A DNA stretch of 42,341 nt, taken from the NCBI GenBank assembly GCA_021464525.1, contig JADRCO010000223.1, forward strand, positions 1-42,341, given 5' to 3'. Within the stretch, counting starts at the first letter, position 1. Each line of letters begins with the position of its first letter. Below the pieces are notes generated by a model. It was given only the letters and a program-made list of their open reading frames with translations, was not told the origin of the DNA and searched no databases. The position numbers were made by a program, and so were the translations under genes. This document shows positions 1-7,970 of this stretch, piece after piece. This stretch comes from Rhizophagus sp. LPA8_4_AMF (lineage: Eukaryota; Glomeromycota; Glomeromycetes; Glomerales; Glomeraceae).

Positions 1-353
1 TGAAAATCGAATGAATTGAAGGTATTTACTTTTATTATTTAACACATTATTTTATTGAAACTATTTGTTTAACAATCTTTTCTATATTATGTAGCATTTG
101 ATTTCGTTACTTTATTAGCCTTTTTCTTATTGTTCTATTTACAATTTATGTATGCGGACGCGTTTGAATATTAATTTTAAAATAAAATGTTTTTGTTTAC
201 TATAAATGAAAACTTTATTTATCAATTGAAAACATAAGGTATACAAGCAATTTAGAACGAACAATGCTATTAAAGTATATTTAAAAAAAGAAAAACTATT
301 TTAAAAACAATTATTTAGTATTTACAAAAAAAAATATAAAACGAACAATGTTA
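1..353. other. AT-rich gene-free stretch
   Basis: No protein-like frame, tRNA or strong repeat is visible. The sequence is AT-rich with A and T runs. A short phrase around 257-270 (acgaacaatg..ttaaagtatat) recurs near 342-362, so a small direct repeat is present. This is probably the 3' flank of the minus-strand remnant that follows. Confidence 0.5.
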
Positions 354-712
354 TTAAAGTATATAAAAAAATAAAAATTTTTTTGTTTGGTTTTTTTTAC
401 GAAAAATACAAAGTCGAAATATATGGGTCGGGCTCCCGGTTACTCGTTTGTAAAAGTATCGAAGCAACGTTATAGGTCGTCCATGTACAATCACTGCTTT
501 CCCATTGTGACAAAAGACATTTTTTGATAAAATAGATGGTCTTTTATCCCATGTTGCTATCAGGTTTGCTGTCAACTGTGGAAAATCTCGCTTCTTTCTT
601 TCTTGATAAAGTTTCCGGCGTGTATGCTTTCAAGACCCATAATTTCCTCAAAGAACCATGTAATAAAATTGTTCGTAAACTCTTCTTTCGATAAAGTTGT
701 ATTTTGTGACAT
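354..712 (-). pseudogene. small frame-broken protein-coding remnant
   Basis: Two protein-like minus-strand frames overlap here. The first starts at an ATG at 712 (MSQNTTLSKEEF...) and stops after 46 codons near 572. The second is open from about 633 to 354 and has the composition of a real protein (…RRKLYQERKKRDFPQLTANL…, then a Trp-Asp-Lys-Arg stretch and a region ending GRPITLLRYFYKR). Neither has an upstream methionine that would join them without a frame change, and the overlap of about 60 bases is too short for a normal intron. The simplest reading is one ancestral gene with a one- or two-base frameshift. I do not recognise the family. It lies immediately downstream of the next minus-strand gene, which ends at 770. 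A very short undetected intron or an assembly error could also explain the break. Confidence 0.4.
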
Positions 713-769
713 TTTGTATATGTGTATATATATTAATATAATAAAATGTATAAAAATTTCTTCTTGATA

Positions 770-2464
770 CTATTTATCTTTAATTTCACTAGTGATGTTC
801 TTTGTGCGTGCATTATGTGGCGTTGTGAATGTCTTAATCGTAGTATTGTCTTCAGGTGTGTGATATCCATCATCGTCATCAAGAAAGGTTTCGATATTTA
901 TATAATTTCTCTTATTAAACACATCCAATGTTGAAGCGATAACAGACTTTGCATATAAAATTTCCTTCAGTACCAAGGCAAGTGGTTTTGAGTTCGTTAA
1001 ACGACCGGCGACCTCTTGAACTTTGTTACGATTAATTCGCGTGACATATCCTTTAGGGTGATCTACAGTTATGACTTGTATCCTATTTGCACCGTGAAGG
1101 ATTCCTATTACTTTTAGTTTTTCTACAATATTTTTTTTCATTTCAAATTCTACAAATAACTTGTCAAGCATGTCCTTTAGCATTTTGCATAATTTTAATG
1201 AATCTGTCATGTATTTCGTTCCTTTTAGACCCTCCCACTTACGACCAGCTTCTATTGCGCCGAACTCCCAATGATCCTTGCGTAACCTAAATACACCGTC
1301 ACCTTTCCTACCAATTTTTTTACGGTCATTATTTTTTCTTTGAGCGTTCTTTCTTTCGCTGGAGGCTATACTCATTCCTTCCCCACGAATTACGTCAATT
1401 AAATTACAAAATGCTGGATCTATAAGTCGGCTCCATACATTCATCTGGAACCATCCTTCTAGCTTTGAAACATCAAAGGGGTCTTCGTCCATTTCCCATA
1501 TATATAAAATTCCACGATAAACACTGTTGATATAATCCAAGTCGAAATGAACGTTCCGATCGTATTCTTTGCCGTCAGGCGTAAATGATTCAAAAAGAAG
1601 CGATCTTAATTTTTTCATATCATCGACAGTATATTTTTTCAATAATTCTTTGTGACAAGGATCAAGCTTTGGTCTATCAATCACTTCAAAATTTTTGATT
1701 TCCTCCCATTCTTCACGTGAAAATAATGATTTGGTGTCAACATCGGCATCATTAATTATAAAGGAATGAAGATATGATTCTTCACGTAGACTTTTAGCGA
1801 ATTCATAAATGACCATTTCCACTTTACGGCCACTTTCGAGTGTCCACATACAATTAGGATCCATTGCAAGGTATAATTCGTCAAACTTCTCGGAGTTAGG
1901 TTCAGTTTGGTTAACGGTCTTATTGATATGGGATGATTTTTTATTTGGCTGTTGCAAAAAAAAAAGTTAATAATAAAGTTTCAAAGTAACTGAAACATGC
2001 CGGTATTAGCTACCTTCCATTCATGATCAGAGTAATCAGAGTAATCAGAGTAATCCGAGTAATCAGGGTAATCAGAATCCGAGTGATCCGAGTGATTCGA
2101 ATCAATCTCCGTTTCTTCAGTATAACAAACCTTCTTCCTCTTTCGAAGAGCCATTCCGGAAGATTTTCCTTCCTAAGTGAAATCAAAGACAGTGTAAGAG
2201 CAATGTATAGTAAGTCGCGCCAGTTCTTAATCTCACCTCGTCTTCATACCCTTGATCGCGTAATCTTTTCGTATTGTATTCACCAGCATCATTTAGAAGA
2301 TCGAGACTACCGGAAATGTGCGTACGCTTTACCGACAGCTGTTTTGTATGATTACAAAATTAATTATAATAAAATAAAGATAACAAGAAATCGGCTTAAC
2401 TAACCTCCTTCTGTTCAATGATCATCGTTTCCCAGTACTCTCTCGTACTTTGTCCGGATTTAAC
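770..2464 (-). CDS. multi-exon hypothetical protein with acidic Asp-Tyr-Ser repeats; Rhizophagus-type family (from memory)
   Basis: Four exons can be joined in phase 0 by GT-AG introns: 2464-2405, 2338-2237, 2172-2014 and 1948-770. They give about 499 residues. The first three encode segments beginning VKSGQSTREYW, LSVKRTHISGSLD and EGKSSGMALRKRKK; the third ends in an acidic tract of repeated Asp-Tyr-Ser units coded by a 9-bp repeat. The last exon carries a globular region with GRKGD and, after about 10 residues, EFGAIEAGRK. I recall similar proteins from Rhizophagus and relatives but ran no search. The Asp...Glu-x-x-x-Lys spacing loosely recalls a PD-(D/E)XK nuclease core; that is inference, not a domain call. 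The 5' end is open: the first exon begins at a splice acceptor, so an upstream exon is expected, perhaps the neighbouring ORF at 2498-2956. A fallback start is the ATG inside MIIEQKE. Confidence 0.65.
2020..2100 (-). repeat. in-frame 9-bp coding minisatellite (Asp-Tyr-Ser units)
   Basis: On the plus strand the unit reads atcagagta or close variants (atccgagta, atcagggta, atccgagtg) about eight times. On the coding minus strand each unit is GAT-TAC/CAC-TCT/TCG, giving DYS, DHS or DYP. The unit is a multiple of three, so changes in copy number keep the frame. Confidence 0.85.
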
Positions 2465-2497
2465 CTATTGTGTAGTTAAGCACAATCACGTTATTAT

Positions 2498-2956
2498 TTA
2501 TTCAATATTCGCATCAGAATGAATACAAGCTTTAACAATATAAAAAGCGGGGGTCGCGATTGGTGGGGATCGGGCTACAATGCAAGTAGAGACGTGCAAG
2601 GAGTTTCCCCACCATTCACTTGGGACAGAGAGAGCGCTGAAAACCTCCGGATTCAAGTAGATACGTGTCAGGAGGCCCCTACCGCCAACTATAAAAAAAT
2701 AAAATACCCTTTCTTTCAGTGTATTGGCTGACGCAGGATCCAGTTCACACGCTTCTCGAAGGAATCGCCTATACCATGTGCCTTCGAGGGAAGTCCAATT
2801 AACATTATATGGAGGTAACTTGATGATTGCGTCGCGGTTTAGATTTAAAAATTCAACGTAAGACCAGTTGTCGGGGGCACGTTCTTTCAAATATTGTGTT
2901 AAAACTATCGAAAGTAAAACGTAATCAGTACTTAAGATAAAGGAAGCTCTTTCCAT
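2498..2956 (-). CDS. 152-aa hypothetical ORF, possibly the 5' exon of the preceding gene
   Basis: The frame runs from an ATG at 2956 to a stop at 2498. Residues about 20-80 look like a real protein (APDNWSYVEFLNLNRD, then PPYNVNWTSLEG and a Trp-Tyr-Arg-Arg stretch). Near the KER at residues 82-84 there is a phase-0 donor (AGG|GTATTT, about 2710). Splicing it to the phase-0 acceptor at 2465 would join this ORF to the 770-2464 gene through an intron of about 245 bases, and the last 68 codons here would then be intronic. Another ATG at about 2992 opens MIDLYPGRTGKRNNNNAKW in a different frame, which stops near 2931; it also looks coding, so the 5' end may be frameshifted or mis-spliced. I do not recognise a domain. 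Confidence 0.45.
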   Translation of the reverse strand: MERASFILSTDYVLLSIVLTQYLKERAPDNWSYVEFLNLNRDAIIKLPPYNVNWTSLEGTWYRRFLREACELDPASANTLKERVFYFFIVGGRGLLTRIYLNPEVFSALSVPSEWWGNSLHVSTCIVARSPPIATPAFYIVKACIHSDANIE

Positions 2957-4465
2957 TTGGCATTATTATTATTACGCTTGCCTGTACGACCAGGATATAA
3001 GTCTATCATATTGAGAGATAGTTGCGAAAAAATAGAAAAAAGTAAAAAAGTGAAAAAATACTAAAGCCCAGTATATGTGAGAAATTCTCCTGTCACACAG
3101 CTGCGTGTGATCAGCTATTACATCATTGCGCATCACCTATTTTACTTCACCTGACTCGTTAGGTAAATTATTGGGTAGGAAAAAAAATATATAATTATAT
3201 GGGATATATGTTAGAGGGGAAACCCGTGCGACTTTCTTTGGGGACAAGTTTAATACAGGGAAAGGACTGGTAGAGGGAGGAAATAGATAGTGTATTTATT
3301 TCTAAACTTAGAATGTCTTTTGTATTTAATTTTATGTTCTTTATCATAATGTTAATAAAAGCGTTCGTTTTACCAGGGGGGGAAAAAAAATTATACTCAT
3401 TAAATCATATAACTTTGTTATTTTTATGTTTCACATATATGTTTGTACCATTATTAATAATTATTAATATTTTATAATGACTAAGTTTTTTTTTCACTAT
3501 TGAATTTTCTTTTTACGGAATTTTATTACCTTAAAAAGTCTTATGAATATAACGCCTCAAATGATCACATTGTTCTAGTGCTTCTTTTTGTATCCTTTTT
3601 AGACTTTTGGAACAAACATATGGAATCTCTTTACTATAGCTCGTTAAAACGCGAAAAAGGAAATATCAGATTGATCTGCAATATTATAATCACGGGTTTT
3701 GGCCCGTTTGACCTATAAGATCACTGATCTTGTTCATATCATATTACCAGACGATTTAACAAATATGAGAAATATTTTAATAAATATTTTTCTTTACGTA
3801 TTCTAAATATTCTAAATGACAGTAATTTATAAAATCCCTATTACTCTCTTCTTTTACAATTAATAATATAATATTCACTGAAATAAAATGATTTAATGTG
3901 ATAAAATAAAAATTTTTTCACCATCCACAAAATAAAGATTCAAATACATCAACAATAGCAAGTTGGGTAACATTGATATATATTTATTTAGATTCTTAGA
4001 TTTAATAATAAACAACAACAACCCATAGATTTTTAATAAGAATAAGTTTATCCTTTATGAATATAATTCAGAATCAAAGAAAGCATTTGGATTGGAACAA
4101 TAATTTTTTTTTTTTTTAGAATTAATTTTAAATGAATTATATTAAAATCGTATATTGTTTTAACAACTTAACAACCACTCTATTTATTATAAACAAGTCA
4201 TGCGCAATATTCTGTGTAATATTACATATATTAGATTATTGCGACATTTCTTTTGTCTTGAAAATAGATGTATAAGTTCCCCTGATTTAATGATTTTATT
4301 ATTCGGTTAATATTCGGCTATGATTTGTACATATTTTTTATTTTAGAGTATTTCCAACCGGTTATCATGAAAAAACTTATATATAAACGCTAAATTTTAT
4401 TTTTAAAAAATTCAACCCATTCCAAACAACATACATTCCTCTTTCAATATTCATTTTTAAATTCG
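2957..4465. other. gene-poor spacer
   Basis: This spacer holds the 5' region of the minus-strand gene and the upstream region of the HMG-box gene. A short frame at 3500-3718 (+, 72 aa, beginning MNFLFTEFYY) has no recognisable features and is probably not a gene. An imperfect palindrome cacacagctgcgtgtg lies near 3094-3109. The rest is AT-rich with A and T runs. Confidence 0.5.
4378..4388 (+). promoter_or_regulatory. TATA-like element upstream of the HMG-box gene
   Basis: A tatatataaa-type sequence lies about 80 bases upstream of the ATG at 4466, in the right place and orientation for a core promoter. Such strings are common in this AT-rich DNA, so the call rests mainly on position. Confidence 0.4.
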
Positions 4466-5005
4466 ATGTCAAGTGAAAATCCGTTTACGGTTGAATACAT
4501 GGCGATTTCATTACATGCTAAGTTGGATAGAAGAAATATATTTCCACCATTATTTAATGATCCTGAATCATACGTCCCTCCAAATGATAACTATCGACAA
4601 AAAAGGCCTCCTAATCCTTTTCAAATCTACAGGAGGAACGTGCACCACGAAGCGAAACATAAGGGATGTTCTAACATGCGTGTAATTAGTAAAGTTACAA
4701 GCATTTTTTGGAATAATGCTTCTATTGAAGAAAAATCAATTTATAAAAAATTATTTAAACGTGTGCATGAAATTTATTATGAGAGGAAAAATTCGCATTT
4801 GTTAATGCCTACTCCTTTAAAAGATTCGGAAGAAACTCCAATGATTTACTCGTCATTTTCTTCACCCCCAACTTTTTCACCTCCACTTTCTATTACAACC
4901 AATAATATGAATCCGCATAACTTTTTTTTTGACCATAATCAAACTAATCAAACTAATCAAACTGAAGATGAATTATTAATATACGACACATTTTTTTTCA
5001 TCTAA
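4466..5005 (+). CDS. MATA-HMG-type HMG-box protein
   Basis: This intronless frame encodes 179 residues. An HMG box spans about residues 45-107: the KRPPNPFQIYRR entry, then helix 2 and 3 residues including VISKVTSIFWNN and a Glu-Lys-Ser-x-Tyr-Lys-Lys-Leu stretch ending HEIYYERK. This pattern (Arg-Pro-Pro-Asn-Pro-Phe, then Trp in helix 2) is that of the MATA-HMG group of sequence-specific DNA-binding proteins, which is expanded in Rhizophagus and has been examined as a possible mating-related family. The C-terminus is low complexity: a Pro/Ser-rich stretch and three Asn-Gln-Thr units. A TATA-like element lies about 80 bases upstream. The target genes cannot be told from sequence. Whether it belongs to a mating locus is not supported here, as no homeodomain partner is adjacent. 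Confidence 0.88.
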   Translation: MSSENPFTVEYMAISLHAKLDRRNIFPPLFNDPESYVPPNDNYRQKRPPNPFQIYRRNVHHEAKHKGCSNMRVISKVTSIFWNNASIEEKSIYKKLFKRVHEIYYERKNSHLLMPTPLKDSEETPMIYSSFSSPPTFSPPLSITTNNMNPHNFFFDHNQTNQTNQTEDELLIYDTFFFI

Positions 5006-5582
5006 GAGCTTTCTTTATGATTTTAAATGCTAATACAAGTTTTTATATAAGTATTAAATTAACTTTCTTTATGTTTTTTAAATATTATTCTTTTGAGATA
5101 CAATTTTTTTATAAAAAATATTAAATAAGTTTTCTTTATGTTTTTAAATATTACTCTTTTGAATTTTTTTTTTTTTTTTAAAAAAAAAATAATCATTATA
5201 TATTTATATTATTATTTAGGATAAACTATTTCTTTCTTACATATAAAATATTACAGATAGTTGTTAAATTTAACAAGAACTTTATTTAATGAATTAACTT
5301 TCTGTAATTTTAATTCCAAATATATTAAATAAATTCATAAATTTATCATTAATTTGATATTTCAAATAATATAAAATAAAAAATAAAAATCATCAATATT
5401 ACTCTCTGGTCTTGTTATTTCAAGTCATTTTCCGAAACCCTAAGGATATGTAACCCCTGCTTCAGATATCGTAGATTATGTGCTTTGTAGGATAAATTTT
5501 ACATGGAAAACAACATACAAATTGTTCTCCCGCAAAATAAAACAAATATGTAAACACTTGCGCTAATAAATCATTGTTCTGA
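5006..5582. other. AT-rich spacer
   Basis: The first part repeats a phrase of about 45 bases: gctttctttatgattttaaatgc, ttaactttctttatgttttttaaatattattcttttga and ttttctttatgtttttaaatattactcttttgaa between 5007 and 5163, a degenerate tandem duplication just after the HMG-box stop. The rest is AT-rich with no coding signal. Confidence 0.5.
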
Positions 5583-6551
5583 TTATAAATTAAACCATAT
5601 ACAGAAATCTATTAAAATCTTACGATTTGATAAATTAATAAAATTTATGATTTTGTGTATGTGTAACCGATAGGCGATAGGGTTACCCATACTTATAATA
5701 TTTCCCGTCGATATAGATAGAAACACAAATGTAAAAGAGCAGAGGCGTACTCCCTCCCTTGAAAGTATGTCATATATTACACTTTTTTTTAATAAATTTT
5801 TACTAAAATCGGATCTTTTATCACGTGTGAAATGTGTATTGAGTGAGAATTCTGGGAGGATTACATTGCTCCCCTTCAACTGAGTTGCCACTGGTCTACT
5901 AGAAATGCCCCAACTCGATGGAGCTGAGAATTGTCGCCAGTAGGAAGCGAGTGCAGAGGTCACGCATTTTATAAATTGATGCGGAAAAAATTCTCGTATT
6001 ACGTCACCAATTTGATTGGTTTCAATCACCAGTAACAAACATCCCAATTTTGCAAAAAAAGATAAAGTATTCTCTAAATTTGTTATGTTCTTGATCGACA
6101 ATAATGACGATGCAAAGTCTAGAGCTGCAGTAAATGCATGGTCGGTAAATATTTCAAAACTAAACCGCGATGCTCCTGTTCCTCCTTCTGTTTGAAAATT
6201 TGCACCAAATTAGTGGCTCTAAAAAAAACCTACACTACCATAAATTATTTTAATTTTGCATATAAGATTCCTATACCAGCTTGTAAAAACCCTTTTTTTT
6301 CCTTTATTTTTTTTTTTAATTATTTCTATTTCATTTATAGTTGATCGTACAAACCTATAAAACTCATAAACCCAAAAACCTCGCAAGATCTCACTCCGTT
6401 TTAGGCTCTGTAATGAACATTTTTCATAACTTAAATTTTGCTGGAAAAAAAGTACCATGGGCATGGAAAGACTTGCTGAGTAATGCCCGAAGCGAGGCGA
6501 CTTCCTCCTGTTCACAGTTCGATACAGGTGGTCGAAACTTATAAACCATGT
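5583..6551 (-). pseudogene. degraded or incompletely modelled minus-strand gene
   Basis: Several minus-strand frames here look like parts of one protein but are not cleanly joined. From about 6549 an ATG opens MVYKFRPPVSNCEQEEVASL and 21 more residues, then a TGA. From about 6205 to 5583 a long frame reads …FGANFQTEGGTGASRFSFEI…, through a Leu-rich segment (KLGCLLLVIETNQIGDVIRE) to a plausible middle, and then loses protein character toward the 3' end. The two blocks are in different frames, and only a weak acceptor (tttcaaacag) lies between them. I do not recognise the product. It could be a decayed member of a repeated gene family or a real gene with introns I could not place. The overlapping plus-strand frame at 6341-6544 is judged to be a shadow. 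Confidence 0.4.
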
Positions 6552-6961
6552 ATCAATACCAGACCTCCACTATAAACACTAATAATTACTACTATAAAAT
6601 TAAGTTCATAAAAGTACATTTGCATATCCGTCGAAATGCAAACTCATGAAAATTCTATTGAATTTTTTCAAAACAGATATTTTTAGTTATTTATCAATGC
6701 AGACATAACTTCTGGCATACATACCTTAAGTTTTGTGGGAAAGCTTTTCGCAGGAAGGTTGGCTGAACTCCTACATGCTTTATATCTTGCTGAAAAAAGG
6801 AGAAAAGGAGATAAGGAGAAAATTCAAGTCATTTACAGCTGCTTGTACCAATGCTATCTATTGAATTAAACATTATAGACAGCATACAGTCATACAGTCA
6901 TCAAATTTAATTGAAAATACGGGTGGTAATCTTATTGAAATATTGCCTATCAGACTACCTA
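6552..6961. other. spacer without a clear gene
   Basis: No convincing frame or RNA gene is seen. A catacagt unit is doubled near 6884-6900. The stretch ends at the TA dinucleotide that flanks the following element. Confidence 0.5.
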
Positions 6962-7061
6962 TGGTGGCTATCATCTATAATCGACAATAGTCCGAAATTT
7001 GGAATTTTATTTATTTATATTGTGTAACTTGGTTTTATAGTACATTATCAAAGTATAATAA

Positions 7062-7091
7062 TTGCCGCGTAAGCGGCAAATTTTTTTTTTT
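7062..7091 (+). other. GNRA-like hairpin followed by a T run
   Basis: TTGCCGC, loop GTAA, GCGGCAA form a perfect 7-bp stem with a GUAA-type tetraloop, followed after one A by eleven Ts. In form this resembles an intrinsic terminator or a Pol III stop, and it is the most GC-rich spot of the surrounding element. In a nuclear genome no function can be assigned from this alone. Confidence 0.6.
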
Positions 7092-7097
7092 GTTATA

Positions 7098-7159
7098 TTC
7101 CATGGAATTTTTATGGATTTTCATGGAATTTTTGTAAAATTCATAAAAATTCCATGGAA
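7098..7159. repeat. 18-bp perfect inverted repeat inside the MITE-like element
   Basis: The left arm 7098-7115 and the right arm 7142-7159 are exact reverse complements, each containing the palindrome ccatgg. They are separated by 26 bases that hold a third, partial copy of the arm (catggaattttt), so the structure looks like a duplicated motif folded on itself. Confidence 0.85.
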
Positions 7160-7253
7160 ACTAGTCCGAAATTTCATATTTTTAATATTACCACTTATTA
7201 AAATTATCAATTTTTGACACATAATATTATTTAAAATTCTTATTAAATTTTAT

Positions 7254-7311
7254 GAATTAAACCGATAGAAATGTGTAGTATGTGTTGCTCTATCATTTTA
7301 TCGGTTTAATT
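7254..7311. repeat. imperfect inverted repeat inside the MITE-like element
   Basis: The left arm near 7254-7273 (gaattaaaccgatagaaatg) and the right arm near 7294-7311 are reverse complements apart from one or two positions, with about 20 bases of loop. Confidence 0.7.
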
Positions 7312-7393
7312 TATTCTTTTTATTATTTAGTTTATGATTTATAAAAGTTTGAAATTACACCATATTATTGTCGTTTATAGGTGATAGCCACCA

Positions 7394-7970
7394 TACCATT
7401 ATCAACGTATCAGATCAACTTTATCATAAGAGCTTACACATTCAATTTATCGATAAATACGCGTGGTATAAGCTTACCAAGAAAATTTCTTACAATGCGT
7501 CAATATAATTATAAGATCTTTCAACATTACAATTTTATAATTCAATCTAATGGTAATAAGAGGCTTAGAAGCAATATATCTCGAAGAATGTAATTTTGTC
7601 AAATCAAATGAAGATATTAGGAATATATTCATAGTGTCAAAAAAAATTCGGATTTAGAATGATTTTTTTCAACTTTCTTGATAAAAATATCCTTTATTAT
7701 ATCTACAATATAAAAATTAAATATATTTTTCTTTTTTGATTGAATATTAAATGTTAAAAACTATGTTACAAAAAAAAATTAAATAGTAATAATAGTAACA
7801 GAATGATCATTTTCTATTAAAATGATTCGGTTAGAAGAATATAATTAAATGTTTAAATGTAATTTTTTCTTTTGATTGATTATTTAAAATGTCCCAACAA
7901 ATATATGTTTAATTATTGACAAAGATATACTGTCTATAATATATATATATATATATATATTTTTTGGCTT
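7394..7970. other. AT-rich 3' flank of the CM1 gene
   Basis: No convincing gene. A 70-codon plus-strand frame starts near 7381 but has no family features and overlaps the element end. An (AT)n tract of about 25 bases lies at 7936-7960, just beyond the stop of the minus-strand CM1 gene. Confidence 0.5.

Larger units (their letters stand above)
6962..7393. mobile_element. 432-bp MITE-like element, TA-flanked, Tc1/mariner-type ends
   Basis: The two ends are inverted repeats: bases 6962-6989 and the complement of 7366-7393 agree at 26 of 28 positions, beginning TGGTGGCTATCA. Each end is directly bordered outside by TA (6960-6961 and 7394-7395), the target duplication of Tc1/mariner-type transposons. 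There is no coding frame for a transposase, so this is a non-autonomous element. Inside lie three further hairpins: 7062-7079, 7098-7159 and 7254-7311. A 13-bp direct repeat, tagtccgaaattt, occurs near 6988 and 7162, which suggests nesting or internal duplication. The ends were found by eye; family assignment is inference from the TA target. Confidence 0.78.

Noticed and set aside
2023-2403. 126-aa plus-strand ORF with an Ile-Arg-Val repeat
   Set aside because: It is the antisense shadow of the Asp-Tyr-Ser minisatellite and its flanking exons; the minus-strand reading has proper splice sites and family-like sequence.
2690-2711. 19-base intron (gtattttatttttttatag) in the 152-aa ORF
   Set aside because: Ends are GT and AG, but the length is far below the shortest introns in the other genes of the window.
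3500-3718. 72-aa plus-strand ORF
   Set aside because: No domain, no homology that I recognise, AT-driven composition; open frames of this length are expected by chance.
6341-6544. 67-aa plus-strand ORF
   Set aside because: It overlaps a minus-strand frame (MVYKFRPPVSNCEQEEVASL...) of better protein character; judged a shadow, though neither is proven.
7062-7180. Helitron 3' end (hairpin plus CTAG)
   Set aside because: The hairpin is followed by a T run, the only CTAG is about 80 bases away, and TA-flanked inverted ends better explain the element.
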